From Burkholderiaceae bacterium (GTDB lineage: Bacteria > Pseudomonadota > Gammaproteobacteria > Burkholderiales > Burkholderiaceae_E): a stretch of 60,051 nt of DNA. The stretch covers positions 1 through 60,051 of the forward strand of contig JAJPES010000081.1 in the NCBI GenBank assembly GCA_021166725.1, in the 5' to 3' direction. Of this stretch, positions 13,555 to 23,237 are shown one piece after another (the stretch's first letter is position 1; every line of letters begins with the position of its first letter). Under the pieces are notes generated by a model that saw only the letters and a list, made by a program, of their open reading frames with translations, was not told where the DNA came from and ran no database searches. Position numbers and translations under genes: made by a program.

Positions 13555-14363
13555 GCGTGGCGGCTTCCGGCGACGCCGTCACGCGCGACGAACCCGTCAT
13601 CGAGGTGCAATCGCTGCTCACGCGCTTCGGCGGGCAGGTCGTGCACGAGAGCCTCGATCTGTGCGTGCGGCGCGGCGAGCTGGTTGCGCTCGTCGGCGGC
13701 AGCGGCAGCGGCAAGTCGGTGCTGCTGCGCGAGATCATCGGCCTGCAGCGTCCGAGCGGCGGATCCGTGCGCCTGCTCGGCACCGACGTATGGTCCGCCT
13801 CGCAGGAAGAGCTCGACGCCGTGCGCCGACGCATAGGCGTGCTGTTCCAGGACGCTGCGCTGTTTTCCTCGCTCGACGTCGCCGGCAACGTCGCCACGCC
13901 CATGCGCGAGCACGGGCGCATTCCACCTGCGTTGATCGAGCCGCTCGTGCGGCTGCGCATCTCGATGGCCGGCCTGCTGCCGCAAGCCGCCACGAAGATG
14001 CCGGCCGAACTGTCGGGCGGGATGCGCAAGCGTGCCGGCATCGCGCGCGCGCTCGCGCTCGAACCCGAGGTGCTGTTCCTCGACGAGCCGACTTCGGGCC
14101 TCGACCCGGTGACGGCGCGCGAGCTCGACGCGCTGCTGGCCGCGCTGAACCGCGACCTGGGCATCACGATCGTGCTCGTCACGCACGACATCGACACGAT
14201 CCTTACCATCACGCAGCGCATGGTCGTGCTGCGCGACGGACGCATCGCCGCGGACGGACCGCCGGCAGAAGTCGCGCGCTGCGACGATGAATGGATTCGA
14301 GGCTGGTTCGAGGGCCGTAGAATGGCCCCGCCCCTGCAGCGGAGCGCGAGCGATGGAGCCTGA
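13551..14363 (+). CDS. MlaF-type ATP-binding protein of the MCE lipid transporter
   Basis: Cytoplasmic ATPase that powers the transporter. 270 aa, with Walker A GGSGSGKS (about residue 45), Q-loop VLFQDAALF, signature LSGGMRKRAGIARAL, Walker B EVLFLDEPTSGLDP and H-loop VTHD. I chose the GTG at 13551 because it overlaps the permease stop (GTGA) and gives the family N-terminus (EPVIEVQSLLTRFG). The next gene starts inside its last codons. Confidence 0.92.
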   Translation: MSVAASGDAVTRDEPVIEVQSLLTRFGGQVVHESLDLCVRRGELVALVGGSGSGKSVLLREIIGLQRPSGGSVRLLGTDVWSASQEELDAVRRRIGVLFQDAALFSSLDVAGNVATPMREHGRIPPALIEPLVRLRISMAGLLPQAATKMPAELSGGMRKRAGIARALALEPEVLFLDEPTSGLDPVTARELDALLAALNRDLGITIVLVTHDIDTILTITQRMVVLRDGRIAADGPPAEVARCDDEWIRGWFEGRRMAPPLQRSASDGA

Positions 14364-15321
14364 ATCCCGCTACACCTTCGTCGGCGCGGTCGTACTCGCG
14401 CTGGTTGCCATCGTGGTCGTCGGCTACGCGTGGCTGGTCGGCGCCGGATCGGCCGACGACTTTCGCTACTACGAGATCCACTTCGAGAAGCAGTCGCTCG
14501 AAGGCCTGCAGATCGGCAGCGACGTCAACATGCGCGGCGTGAAGGTCGGCCGCGTGCAGCAGTACTCGATCTCGTCGGAGAACATCAATCGCGTCGACGT
14601 CGTCGTGCGCGTCGATCGCGAGACGCCGGTCAGCGTGAACACGCGCGCAGTGGTCGGACGCAACCTGCTCACCGGCATCGCGCGCATCGACCTGCAGACG
14701 CCCGGCACACCCGGACCGGAGCTCTCGCTGGTGCCGCCCGGCGAACGATATCCGGTGATTCCCGAGGGCACTTCCGACATCGCGCAGATCGCGGGTGCGA
14801 TGAGCCGGCTCGCGGTGAGCGGCGAGGCCGCGCTCGACAACGTGCAGGCCCTGCTCGACGAGAAGAACCGCGAGCAGCTGATCGGCGCCGTCGTCGCGGT
14901 ACGCAGGCTCGCGGAAGGGATCGACGCGCGGCTGGGGCGCGTGGACCGCGCCATCGACGGCGTCGTGCAGACCGCTGCGTCGATTCGCGACGCCAGCCGG
15001 CGCGTATCCGACTCGCTGGCGATCTTCGCCGCGCAGGGCACCGACGTCGCTCGCCAGCTCGGGCCTTTCGTGCAGCAGGGCAAGGAGGCGCTCGACGCGA
15101 TCACGGATTCGGCGCACGCACTCGAGAAGGCAACCGCGCAGTTGTCGCAGCGGCTCGGGTCGGCCGCCGACAGCGGAACGCGAGAGCTGCAGGCAACTGC
15201 GCGAGAACTGCGCCGCGGCGCCGAACAGTTGTCTCGTGCCGCCGACCGGTTGCGCGACCCGCGTTCGGCGCTGCTCGGGCCTTCGCCTCGGCAACTCGGC
15301 CCCGGGGAGCAACTGCCATGA
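14353..15321 (+). CDS. MlaD-type MCE-domain substrate-binding protein
   Basis: Periplasmic MCE protein anchored by one N-terminal helix (YTFVGAVVLALVAIVVVGYAWLVG). The MCE domain covers about residues 40-125 (YYEIHFEKQSLEGLQIGSDVNMRGVKVGRV...RNLLTGIARIDLQT). After it comes a long predicted coiled coil (about 150-300), longer than E. coli MlaD (183 aa) and more like PqiB/LetB-type or plant TGD2-like proteins. 322 aa from the ATG at 14353, which overlaps mlaF by 11 bases. The long helix may help bridge the periplasm. Confidence 0.9.
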   Translation: MEPESRYTFVGAVVLALVAIVVVGYAWLVGAGSADDFRYYEIHFEKQSLEGLQIGSDVNMRGVKVGRVQQYSISSENINRVDVVVRVDRETPVSVNTRAVVGRNLLTGIARIDLQTPGTPGPELSLVPPGERYPVIPEGTSDIAQIAGAMSRLAVSGEAALDNVQALLDEKNREQLIGAVVAVRRLAEGIDARLGRVDRAIDGVVQTAASIRDASRRVSDSLAIFAAQGTDVARQLGPFVQQGKEALDAITDSAHALEKATAQLSQRLGSAADSGTRELQATARELRRGAEQLSRAADRLRDPRSALLGPSPRQLGPGEQLP

Positions 15322-15944
15322 GTTGCGCAGCACGAGGGCGGCGACACCTGCTGCTCGCGGCGTGCGCCGCGCTGCTTCCCGGCTGCGTGAGCATCGGCCG
15401 CGATGCGCCCGTGCACGTCAGCTACGAACTGCACGATCTGGGCCGCGCGAAGCCGGTGTCGCGCGCGCCGCTCGATCTGGTCGTCCTCGTCGGCTGGACA
15501 GCGGCGAATTCCTTCTACGACTCGACGTCGATCGTCTACAGTCGTACCCCCGGAGCGCTCGCCTATTACCAGCTGGCCAGCTGGAGCGAGCGCCCGACCG
15601 AGCAGCTCGGCCGGCTCTTCGCGCGGCGCCTCGCCGAAGTGGGCCTCTTTCGCGACGTCGCGACCTTGTCGGGGCCCGTTCGCGGCGACTGGCTCGTCGA
15701 GCTGGAGCTGGATCGCATGCTGCACGACGACTCGAACCCGCCCGGCGTGGCGCGTGTCTCGGTCTTCGCGCGCATCGTCGATCGTCGGAACCATCGCACC
15801 GTGGACAGCCGGCGTTTCGTCGAGGAGGAGCCGCTGCAGACGGAATCGTCCGCGGGGGCCGTGAAGGCCTTCGATGCAGCGGTCACGCGCCTGCTCGACG
15901 CGTCGGTCGCGTGGGTCGTCGAGGCGGCGCTGCGCGCGCGGTGA
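15318..15944 (+). CDS. ABC-type transport auxiliary lipoprotein (PqiC/YmbA-like)
   Basis: 208 aa with signal peptide and lipobox LPGC (C23), so it is lipid-anchored, probably in the outer membrane. The body (VHVSYELHDLGRAKPVSRAPLDLVVLVG...EQLGRLFARRLAEVGLFRDV...WLVELELDRMLHD) matches PF03886-type lipoproteins that partner MCE transporters. The ATGA overlap with the MCE gene makes it the fourth operon member. There is no MlaC-like shuttle in the operon, which fits a direct-bridge system of PqiABC type. Confidence 0.87.
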   Translation: MSCAARGRRHLLLAACAALLPGCVSIGRDAPVHVSYELHDLGRAKPVSRAPLDLVVLVGWTAANSFYDSTSIVYSRTPGALAYYQLASWSERPTEQLGRLFARRLAEVGLFRDVATLSGPVRGDWLVELELDRMLHDDSNPPGVARVSVFARIVDRRNHRTVDSRRFVEEEPLQTESSAGAVKAFDAAVTRLLDASVAWVVEAALRAR

Positions 15945-15990
15945 CGATTCGAACGTCGGTTCGCGCCGTGCGACGCGCGTTCGCGGGCCG

Positions 15991-16341
15991 CTACGCGCGC
16001 GTTCCCGGAAGCAGCGCGCTGATTGCCCAGCTGATCAGGCTGTAGACGATCGCCGCGAGCACGGCCCACCAGAAGCCGCGCACCGAGAAGCCTTCGAGGA
16101 AGTTCGCGGCAACCCAGAACAGGAAGCCGTTGATGACGAAGGTGAACAGGCCGAGCGTCAGCAGGTTCACCGGCAAGGTGAGGATCAGCAGCACCGGCCG
16201 GATCAGCGCGTTCAGCAGCGACAGCACCAGCGCGGCGACCAGCGCCGTGCCGAAGCTGCGCACCTGTACGGCGGGCATCAGCCAGGCGAGCGCGAGCAGG
16301 CTCACCGCATTGACGATCCAGGCGACGATCAGCGAGAGCAT
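15991..16341 (-). CDS. YvlD/DUF360-like four-helix membrane protein (often called phage holin family)
   Basis: 116 aa, nearly all hydrophobic: about four helices (LIVAWIVNAVSLLALAWLMP, ALVAALVLSLLNALIRPVLLILTLPVNLLTLGLFTFVINGFLFWVAANFLEGF, GFWWAVLAAIVYSLISWAIS). NALIRPVLLILTLP-N-LTLGLF is the signature of this conserved family. Function unknown; despite the name nothing nearby is phage-like. It faces the lipoprotein gene tail to tail. Confidence 0.85.
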   Translation of the reverse strand: MLSLIVAWIVNAVSLLALAWLMPAVQVRSFGTALVAALVLSLLNALIRPVLLILTLPVNLLTLGLFTFVINGFLFWVAANFLEGFSVRGFWWAVLAAIVYSLISWAISALLPGTRA

Positions 16342-16357
16342 GGCGGTGTATGCGGGT

Positions 16358-16783
16358 TCATTTCACCAGAAGCACGGGAATGCGCGAGATTTCGCTGACG
16401 CGACGCGCGACCGACCCGATGAGCAGGTCGCGCAGGCCGGTGCGGCCTTTCGAACCGAGAACCACCATCGCGAATTCGTCCGGGTCGGCGGCCTGCGCGA
16501 TTTCGCCGGCGACCGCGCCGATGCGCAGGATCTGGTCGTGCGCGATCTGCAGGCCGTCGAGCAGCTCGCGCGCGTCGGCGAGATCCTGCTCGGAGAGGTC
16601 GCGCAGGTATTCGTCGACCACCTGCTTGCCGACGAAGCGGCGCGCATTGCGCAGGGCGACGTCGTCGTGAACGCTGATCAGCGTGATCGAGCCCGGATCG
16701 CGCAGCTGCTCGAGCACCGACGCGGCGAAGCGCGCTGCGCGCAGCGAGTTCTCGGAACCGTCGATCGCGACGAGCAGCTTCAT
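16358..16783 (-). CDS. Universal stress protein, UspA family
   Basis: 141-aa single-domain protein: KLLVAIDGSENSLRAARFAASVL at the N-terminus and VVLGSKGRTGLRDLLIGSVARRVSEISRIPVLLVK at the C-terminus. The G-(2)-G-(9)-G(S/T) ATP-binding pattern is present as GSKGRTG...GSVARRV, so it is probably an ATP-binding type. It sits between grxD and the YvlD-like gene on the minus strand, with a 37-base gap to grxD. Confidence 0.92.
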   Translation of the reverse strand: MKLLVAIDGSENSLRAARFAASVLEQLRDPGSITLISVHDDVALRNARRFVGKQVVDEYLRDLSEQDLADARELLDGLQIAHDQILRIGAVAGEIAQAADPDEFAMVVLGSKGRTGLRDLLIGSVARRVSEISRIPVLLVK

Positions 16784-16820
16784 GCGCGCACTCCGGCGTC
16801 GATGCTGTGCGGCCCCGCGT

Positions 16821-17141
16821 TCAGGCCTGCGCTTCCTGCGGAATGATCTTCTGCAGCTCGCCCGATTCGTACATCTCGGTGAGGATGTCGGCGCCGCCGA
16901 TGAACTCGCCGCCGATGTACAGCTGAGGGATCGTCGGCCAGTTCGAGTAGTCCTTGATCGTCTGGCGCACTTCCTCGTCCTCGAGGATGTTCACGGTGAC
17001 CAGGTTCTTCACCCCGCAGGCCTTCAGGATCTGGATCGCGCGACCGGAGAATCCGCACTGCGGAAACTGCGCCGTACCCTTCATGAAGAGAACGATGGGG
17101 TTCTCGGTGACGGTCTTCTCGATGAATGCTCTGGCGTCCAT
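16821..17141 (-). CDS. grxD: Monothiol glutaredoxin, Grx4 type
   Basis: Carries and transfers Fe-S clusters with glutathione. The 106-aa product has the family signature KGTAQFPQCGFSGRAIQIL; the usual CGFS motif is intact, with a single active-site Cys. WPTIPQLYIGGEFIGGADI forms the glutathione-binding TVP-like and GG regions. The start is the ATG at 17141 with GGAGAG upstream; longer frames read into Arg-rich nonsense. Last gene of ilvA-hemA-prfA-prmC-grxD. Confidence 0.96.
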   Translation of the reverse strand: MDARAFIEKTVTENPIVLFMKGTAQFPQCGFSGRAIQILKACGVKNLVTVNILEDEEVRQTIKDYSNWPTIPQLYIGGEFIGGADILTEMYESGELQKIIPQEAQA

Positions 17142-17200
17142 GCTGCTCTCCGTTTTGCTTTGCGCGCCGGATGCCTCCCGGCGCAGTGCAGCCGTCCATT

Positions 17201-18031
17201 CTATAGGAAGGGTCGCGCGCAAGTGATGCGCGGCCGGCCGGCGTCGTCGCGGTGCGTCGCCGCCTCCCGCCAACCTCGGGCAGCGAGCAGGGCGCGTACG
17301 GCTTCGCCCTGCTCGTGCCCGTGTTCGAGCGCGAGCCATCCGCCCGCAGCTACGTGCGGCGCCGCGCCGTCGATGATCGAGCGCAGCGCGTCGAGCCCGT
17401 CGACGCCGGCGGCGAGCGCGTCGCGCGGCTCGAAGCGCAGGTCGCCTTCGCGCAGGTGCGGATCATCGTCGGCCACGTAAGGCGGGTTCGACACGACGAG
17501 GTCGAAGCGTTCGTCGTCGGTGATGCAGCTCCACCAGTCTCCGGGGCGCAACTGCAGGCGCCCCGTTTCGAGCGCGCGCGGGCACAGGGCTTCGGCGTTG
17601 CGCCGCGCGAGCGCGAGCGCGGCATCGCTGCGATCGGTGGCGACCACGCGAAGGTCTTCGCGCTCGCAGGCCAGCGTGATCGCGATCGCGCCGCTGCCCG
17701 TGCCCAGGTCGAGTGCGCGGCCGTGTGCCGGAGCGTGGGCGAGGGCGAAAGCGACGAGCGTCTCGGTGTCCGGGCGGGGGACGAGAACCGCCGGCGTCGC
17801 TGCGAAGCGCCGACCGGCGAACTCGCGCGCGCCGACGAGGTAGGCGATCGGCTCGCCGTCGAGCCGGCGCTGCGCGAGCGATGCGAAGGCCTGCGCTGCT
17901 GCCGCGTTCGCCGGCTCTTCGCCGTGCGCGATCAGCCACTCGCGCCGTCGCCCGCTGGCCGCCTCGAGCAGCACGCGCGCCTCGAGCCGCGGCAGCGGAC
18001 AATCGAGCACGAGACGCTCCCAGCTGTCCAC
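17201..18031 (-). CDS. prmC: Release factor glutamine N5-methyltransferase
   Basis: Methylates the Gln of the GGQ motif in release factors. The N-terminal helical domain (PLPRLEARVLLEAASG) is followed by the AdoMet-binding domain with LDLGTGSGAIAI and the catalytic NPPY motif (VVSNPPYVADDD). The GTG at 18031 gives 276 aa, the family norm, beginning VDSWERLVLD. A GTG at 18118 that overlaps the prfA stop would add 29 atypical residues and is the alternative. It follows prfA, its substrate gene, as in many proteobacteria. Confidence 0.93.
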   Translation of the reverse strand: MDSWERLVLDCPLPRLEARVLLEAASGRRREWLIAHGEEPANAAAAQAFASLAQRRLDGEPIAYLVGAREFAGRRFAATPAVLVPRPDTETLVAFALAHAPAHGRALDLGTGSGAIAITLACEREDLRVVATDRSDAALALARRNAEALCPRALETGRLQLRPGDWWSCITDDERFDLVVSNPPYVADDDPHLREGDLRFEPRDALAAGVDGLDALRSIIDGAAPHVAAGGWLALEHGHEQGEAVRALLAARGWREAATHRDDAGRPRITCARPFL

Positions 18032-18114
18032 GCCGACCCCGCCGCCCCGAGTCCTGTCGGTGGCGTCGAACTGGCTTCTGCGGGCGCTCCCGGCGCGGTC
18101 TCTGTCGGCGCCGT

Positions 18115-19200
18115 TCACGCGGCGTCTTCGCTCAGCTCGGCCAACAATCGCGCCTGGTGCTCGGCCGACAGCGCGTCGAGCAGTTCGTCGAGGTCGCCGT
18201 CCATCACCTGCTGCAGCCGGTAGAGCGTCAGGTTGATCCGGTGGTCGGTGACGCGGCCCTGCGGGAAGTTGTAGGTGCGGATGCGTTCGGAGCGGTCGCC
18301 GGAGCCGACCAGCGACTTGCGCTGCGCCGCTTCGCGTGCCTGCGCTTCGCTGGCGCGCCGGTCCTTCAATCGCGCGGCAAGCACCTTCATTGCACGATCG
18401 CGGTTGCGGTGCTGCGAGCGGTCGTCCTGGCATTCGACGACGATGCCGGTGGGCAGGTGCGTGATGCGCACCGCCGATTCGGTCTTGTTCACGTGCTGCC
18501 CGCCCGCGCCCGACGAGCGGAAGACGTCGACGCGGATTTCGTCGGGATCGATCTCGACCTCGCCGAGCTCGTCGGCCTCGGGCAGCACGGCCACCGTGCA
18601 CGCCGACGTGTGGATGCGTCCCTGCGCCTCGGTCTCGGGAACGCGCTGCACGCGGTGCCCGCCCGATTCGAACTTCAGGCGCGAATACGCGCCCGCTCCA
18701 TCGATGCGAACGATCGCTTCCTTGTAGCCGCCGAGGTCGGACTCGCTGGCGGAGACGAGTTCGGTCCGCCAGTGGTTGCGCTCGGCGAAGCGCAGGTACA
18801 TGCGCAGCAGGTCGGCGGCGAACAGCGCCGATTCCTCGCCGCCGGTGCCGGCGCGGATCTCGACGAAGACGCCGCGCTCGTCGTCGGGGTCGCGCGGCAG
18901 CAGCAGCGTCTGCAACCGCAGCGTCTGTTCGTCGGCGCGCGCCTGCGCGGCCGCCGCTTCCTCGTCGGCGAAAGCGCGCAGTTCGGGATCGGCACGCATC
19001 TGTTCGGCCGTGACGCGATCGGCGACCGCGCGCTTCCACTCGTGGAAGCACTCGACGATCTCCGACAGCTCGGCGTGCTCGCGCCCCGCATCGCGCAGAG
19101 CATCGAGGTCGCGCGCCGCGTCTTCACTGGAGAGCATCAGGTTCACTTCGGCCAGGCGTCGCTCGAGGTTCTCGAGCTTCGCCTGCATCGACGCCTTCAT
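18115..19200 (-). CDS. prfA: Peptide chain release factor 1
   Basis: Terminates translation at UAA and UAG. 361 aa. The GGQ motif occurs in [18 protein letters not shown] (about residue 230). The codon-recognition region reads around [14 protein letters not shown], upstream of [22 protein letters not shown] is typical of RF1. The start [19 protein letters not shown] matches the family. hemA lies 34 bases upstream and prmC directly downstream. Confidence 0.97.
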   Translation of the reverse strand: MKASMQAKLENLERRLAEVNLMLSSEDAARDLDALRDAGREHAELSEIVECFHEWKRAVADRVTAEQMRADPELRAFADEEAAAAQARADEQTLRLQTLLLPRDPDDERGVFVEIRAGTGGEESALFAADLLRMYLRFAERNHWRTELVSASESDLGGYKEAIVRIDGAGAYSRLKFESGGHRVQRVPETEAQGRIHTSACTVAVLPEADELGEVEIDPDEIRVDVFRSSGAGGQHVNKTESAVRITHLPTGIVVECQDDRSQHRNRDRAMKVLAARLKDRRASEAQAREAAQRKSLVGSGDRSERIRTYNFPQGRVTDHRINLTLYRLQQVMDGDLDELLDALSAEHQARLLAELSEDAA

Positions 19201-19234
19201 CGCGCTCGTGCCCTCGGCTGCCTGCAGGACGCGT

Positions 19235-20563
19235 TCAACGCGAGGGGTCGCGTTCGACCGAATGGCCGGCGAGGCTGATCTCCGCGGGTGCGCGCTCGAC
19301 CGGAGCGACCCGTTCGGGAAGCAGCTGCTCGATCAGCGGCAACAGCTGCTCGCGCTGCGCGGCCGAACCGTGCAGCAGCACGGTGGGCCCGTGCAGGAAC
19401 TTGCTGGTGAGCGAATGCGCGAGCGATTCGAGCACGCGGTCGGCATTCTCGCCGGCGGCCAGTGCACGCCTTGCGCGCTCGAGTTCGGCGCGCTTCAGCG
19501 ATTCGCCGCGCGTGTGCAGCGTGCGGATCGCCGGCACCGCCTCGCGCGAGCGCATCCACTGCATGAACGCGTCGACGCGCGTCTCGATGATCGCCTCCGC
19601 CTGCGCGACCGCCGCGCGCCGGTTCTCCTGGCCGGAGGCGACCTGCCGGCCGAGATCGTCGATCGTGTAGAGGAAGACGTCGTCCAGGCGCGCCACCTCC
19701 GGCTCGATGTCGCGCGGAACGGCAAGATCGACCATGAACATCGGCCGGCGTCGGCGTGCTCGCGTGGCGCGTTCGACCATGCCGAGACCGATGATCGGCA
19801 GCGAGCTGGCCGTGCACGAGACGACGATGTCGAACTCGTCGAGTCGGTCGCTCAGCTCGGCAAGCCGCAGTGCGTCGGCGCCGAAGCGCTGCGCGAGGCG
19901 GCTGGCGCGCTCGACGGTGCGATTGGCGACGACGATGCGTTTCGGATGCTGCGCGGCGAAGTGCGTGGCAGCCAGCTCGATCATCTCGCCGGCGCCTACG
20001 AAGAGCACCTGCGTCTCGTGCAGATCCTCGAAGATGCGGCGCGCCAGGCGCACCGCGGCAGCGGCCATCGACACCGACTGCGAGCCGATGGCGGTGGTCG
20101 TGCGCACTTCCTTCGCGACCGCGAACGAGCGCTGGAACAACTGATGCAGGTTCGAGCCGAGTGAACCCTCGCCGTGGGCGATGCGCATCGCCTCCTTCAT
20201 CTGGCCGAGGATCTGCGGCTCGCCGAGCACCATCGAGTCGAGGCCCGAGGCGACGCGGAACGCATGGCGCACCGCTTCGTTGTTCGGCAGGGCGTACAGG
20301 TGCGACTGCAGCGCTTCGGTCTCCCCCTGGCGCGCGTCGAGCCACTCGGCGATCCGGGCCTGCGCCTGCGTCGGCTCCGGCGTGGCGCAGTAGATCTCGG
20401 TGCGGTTGCAGGTGGACAGGATCGCCGTCTCGGGGGCCGCCGGGTGCAGGCGCGCGCGCAGGTCGGTCAGCGCGCCGCGCAGCGCTTCGCCCGGGAAAGA
20501 CACGCGCTCGCGCAAGCGCAGCGGCGCGGTCCGGTGGTTCAACCCGAGCGTCAGCAGTTCCAT
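19235..20563 (-). CDS. hemA: Glutamyl-tRNA reductase
   Basis: First committed step of C5-pathway tetrapyrrole synthesis: reduces glutamyl-tRNA to glutamate-1-semialdehyde with NADPH. 442 aa. The catalytic Cys is in [11 protein letters not shown] (about residue 50). [15 protein letters not shown] and the NADPH domain [17 protein letters not shown]...VVANRT follow, then a C-terminal dimerisation helix. The start [15 protein letters not shown] at 20563 is clear. It begins 13 bases after ilvA on the minus strand. Use of the C5 route differs from alphaproteobacteria. Confidence 0.97.
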   Translation of the reverse strand: MELLTLGLNHRTAPLRLRERVSFPGEALRGALTDLRARLHPAAPETAILSTCNRTEIYCATPEPTQAQARIAEWLDARQGETEALQSHLYALPNNEAVRHAFRVASGLDSMVLGEPQILGQMKEAMRIAHGEGSLGSNLHQLFQRSFAVAKEVRTTTAIGSQSVSMAAAAVRLARRIFEDLHETQVLFVGAGEMIELAATHFAAQHPKRIVVANRTVERASRLAQRFGADALRLAELSDRLDEFDIVVSCTASSLPIIGLGMVERATRARRRRPMFMVDLAVPRDIEPEVARLDDVFLYTIDDLGRQVASGQENRRAAVAQAEAIIETRVDAFMQWMRSREAVPAIRTLHTRGESLKRAELERARRALAAGENADRVLESLAHSLTSKFLHGPTVLLHGSAAQREQLLPLIEQLLPERVAPVERAPAEISLAGHSVERDPSR

Positions 20564-20576
20564 AACTGGCTGAATT

Positions 20577-22112
20577 TTAATGGACTTCGCCGTTCGCGTG
20601 TGCACCCAGGAAAAGCTTGTAGCCGGGGTGCTTCGATTCGTCCCGGTACGGGTAGCCGAGCGTGTCGAGGAAGCGGCCGAATTTCTCGTTGTCTCGCGCC
20701 GGCACCTGCATCCCGACCAGGATGCGCCCATAGTCGGCGCCGTGGTTGCGGTAGTGGAACAGCGAGATGTTCCAGTTCGGACTCATGCTCGAGAGGAAGC
20801 GCATCAGCGCACCGGGCCGCTCGGGGAACTCGAAGCTGTACAGCCGCTCGTTGCGCGCCAGCGGTGAGTTGCCGCCGACCATGTGGCGCAGGTGCAGCTT
20901 GCCGAGCTCGTCCTCGGTGAGGTCCACCGTCCGGAAGCCCGCCTCGCCGAAGGCGCGCGCGAGCTCCTGCCCCTCGTCGGCGCGCGAAGTCTGGATGCCG
21001 ACGAAGACGTGCGCTTCCTTCGGATCGGCGATCCGGTAGTTGAATTCGGTGACGCTGCGCGGCCCGACGATGGCGCAGAAGCGGCGGAAGCTGCCGCGCT
21101 CCTCGGGGATGGTCACCGCGAAGATCGCCTCGCGCTTCTCGCCGATCTCGGCGCGCTCGGACACGAAGCGCAACCGGTCGAAGTTCATGTTCGCGCCGCT
21201 GGTCACCGCGACCAGCGTGCGCCCGTTCACGCCCTCGCGCGCGACCCAGGACTTCATCCCGGCCACCGAAAGTGCGCCGGCCGGCTCGAGGATCGAGCGG
21301 GTGTCCTGGAAGACGTCCTTGATCGCCGCGCAGATCGCGTCGGTGTCGACGACGACGATGTCGTCGACCAGCTCGCTGCAAAGGCGGAAGGTTTCGGCGC
21401 CGACTTTCTTCACCGCGGTACCGTCGGAGAACAGGCCCACGTCGTGCAGTTCGATGCGCTCGGCGGCGGCGATCGAGCGCGCCATCGCGTCGGAGTCGTC
21501 GGTCTGCACGCCGATCACCCGGATCTCGGGGCGCACCTGCTTGACGTAGCAGGCGATGCCGGCGGCCAGTCCGCCTCCGCCGATCGGCACGAACAGTGCC
21601 TCGATAGGCCCGGGGTGCTGGCGCAGGATCTCCATGCCGATCGTCCCCTGGCCGGCGATCACGTCGGGATCGTCGAACGGATGCACGAAGGCGAGCGATT
21701 CGCGCTGCTGCAACTCGAGCGCGGCCGCCGCCGCATCGCTGTAGGAGTCGCCGGTGAGGACCACCTCGCCGCCGAGCGCGCGCACGGCGTCCACCTTCAC
21801 GTGCGGCGTCGTGATCGGCATCACGATCACCGCGCGGCAGCCGAGCTTGCGCGCGGCCAGTGCGACGCCTTGCGCATGGTTGCCGGCGGACGCGGCAATG
21901 ACGCCGCGTGCCAGCGTGTCGGCGGGCAGTCGCGCCATCCGGTTGTAGGCGCCGCGCAGCTTGAACGAGAACACCGCCTGCATGTCCTCGCGCTTGAGGA
22001 GCACCCGGTTGGACAGCCGATCGGAGAGGATGTCGGCGAGTTCGAGCGGGGATTCCTCCGCAACGTCGTATACCTTTGCGGTCAGGATCCTCTTCAGATA
22101 ATCGGTCGGCAT
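20577..22112 (-). CDS. ilvA: Biosynthetic threonine ammonia-lyase with two C-terminal ACT-like domains
   Basis: PLP enzyme converting threonine to 2-oxobutanoate for isoleucine synthesis. 511 aa. The PLP lysine is in [12 protein letters not shown] (about residue 53). [11 protein letters not shown] and the phosphate-binding GGGGLAAG loop follow. The C-terminal third has two regulatory ACT-like repeats ([18 protein letters not shown] and [19 protein letters not shown]), which bind isoleucine and valine, so this is the allosteric biosynthetic form. Start [10 protein letters not shown] at 22112. Confidence 0.96.
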   Translation of the reverse strand: MPTDYLKRILTAKVYDVAEESPLELADILSDRLSNRVLLKREDMQAVFSFKLRGAYNRMARLPADTLARGVIAASAGNHAQGVALAARKLGCRAVIVMPITTPHVKVDAVRALGGEVVLTGDSYSDAAAAALELQQRESLAFVHPFDDPDVIAGQGTIGMEILRQHPGPIEALFVPIGGGGLAAGIACYVKQVRPEIRVIGVQTDDSDAMARSIAAAERIELHDVGLFSDGTAVKKVGAETFRLCSELVDDIVVVDTDAICAAIKDVFQDTRSILEPAGALSVAGMKSWVAREGVNGRTLVAVTSGANMNFDRLRFVSERAEIGEKREAIFAVTIPEERGSFRRFCAIVGPRSVTEFNYRIADPKEAHVFVGIQTSRADEGQELARAFGEAGFRTVDLTEDELGKLHLRHMVGGNSPLARNERLYSFEFPERPGALMRFLSSMSPNWNISLFHYRNHGADYGRILVGMQVPARDNEKFGRFLDTLGYPYRDESKHPGYKLFLGAHANGEVH

Positions 22113-22173
22113 GGCGGCGAATTCTACCGCCGAGCCCCCTGCGCACGACAGGCGCCACGAGACCTCCCTCACC

Positions 22174-22659
22174 ATGGAAGCCGCAGTCGCTTCGGCGATC
22201 AACTGGTTCGCGTTGCCCGAGAACGGGCTGTCGTCGATCTTCGTCGTCGCGTTCGTTTCGGCGACACTGCTGCCGCTGGGCTCCGAGCCGGCGGTGTTCG
22301 GTTTCGTGAAGCTCAATCCGGCGCTGCTGTGGGCGGCGATCGCGGTGGCGACGGTCGGCAATACGCTGGGCGGCGTTGTCGATTACTGGCTGGGTTACGG
22401 CGCGCACGAGGCGCTGGCGCGCGGCAAGGAAACCCGCTACTGGAAGTGGTTCCGCGCGCTCGGTCCCAAGGCGCTGCTCTTTTCGTGGCTCCCCGTGGTC
22501 GGCGACCCGCTGTGCACGGTGGCGGGATGGTTGCGCATGCCGTTCTGGCGCAGCGTCGGCTGGATGGCGCTCGGCAAGCTCGCGCGCTATTCGCTCGTCA
22601 CCGCGGCGCTGCTCTGGGTGCCCGACGCGTGGTGGCAGTCGATCGCGCGAATCTTCTGA
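22174..22659 (+). CDS. YqaA-like inner-membrane protein (SNARE-associated / DedA superfamily)
   Basis: 161 aa with about four hydrophobic segments. FVVAFVSATLLPLGSEPAVF and NTLGGVVDYWLGYGAHEAL...KALLFSWLPVVGDPLCTVAGWLRMPFWR match the YqaA branch of the DedA family, which is linked to lipid scrambling and membrane homeostasis. The ATG at 22174 is preferred; the in-frame ATG at 22111 adds a polar, unconserved stretch. It is divergent from ilvA (61-base gap). A strong SD for the next gene overlaps its stop. Confidence 0.88.
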   Translation: MEAAVASAINWFALPENGLSSIFVVAFVSATLLPLGSEPAVFGFVKLNPALLWAAIAVATVGNTLGGVVDYWLGYGAHEALARGKETRYWKWFRALGPKALLFSWLPVVGDPLCTVAGWLRMPFWRSVGWMALGKLARYSLVTAALLWVPDAWWQSIARIF

Positions 22660-22672
22660 AGGAGGCAAGACC

Positions 22673-23137
22673 ATTCCGGCCGATCCGTACTGCCCGCTTT
22701 GCAGCGCCGACGGCGGGCGCGTCGTCGCGCGAGGTGCGCGATGGCGCATCGTCCTCGTGGACGATGCCGACCATCCGGCCTTCACCCGGGTGATCTGGAA
22801 TGCGCACGTCGCCGAGATGAGCGACCTGGAGGCAGCCGCGCGCGACGAACTTCTCGACACGGTCTTGCGCGTCGAGTCGGTGCAGCGCGCGACGCTCGCG
22901 CCGGACAAGATCAACCTGGCCAGTCTCGGCAACCAGGTACCGCACCTGCACTGGCACGTGATTCCGCGCTGGCGCGACGATCGCCATTTTCCGAACCCGG
23001 TCTGGGGTGCGCCGCGTGACGATGCGCGAGGACACGCGGCGCTGCGCAGCGCCGCGGTGCGTTCCCGGCTCGACGCCTACCTGGCTGCGTTACACGGCGC
23101 ATTTGCCGAAGAGAGCGGATCGTCCGTCGCCCCCTGA
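22673..23137 (+). CDS. HIT-family hydrolase, probable AUU start
   Basis: 154 aa. Nucleotide hydrolase or transferase of the histidine-triad superfamily: LHWHVIPRW contains the HxHxH-like active site (HLHWHV), with YCPLCSADGG as a possible zinc-binding N-terminus and VIWNAHVAEMSDL typical of betaproteobacterial members. No ATG, GTG or TTG fits the conserved N-terminus. An ideal SD, AAGGAGG (22659-22665), is followed after 7 bases by ATT at 22673 in the right frame. AUU is a known rare start codon (infC). Confidence 0.87.
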   Translation: MPADPYCPLCSADGGRVVARGARWRIVLVDDADHPAFTRVIWNAHVAEMSDLEAAARDELLDTVLRVESVQRATLAPDKINLASLGNQVPHLHWHVIPRWRDDRHFPNPVWGAPRDDARGHAALRSAAVRSRLDAYLAALHGAFAEESGSSVAP

Positions 23138-23237
23138 TGCGCCGTCTGTCGTCGCTTCGGCGGCGATGGTCGCGCAACGTGCGCGACGCCGGCACCGTTG
23201 GCGGACACTGGTCGATCCGATCACGACGACGCGACCG

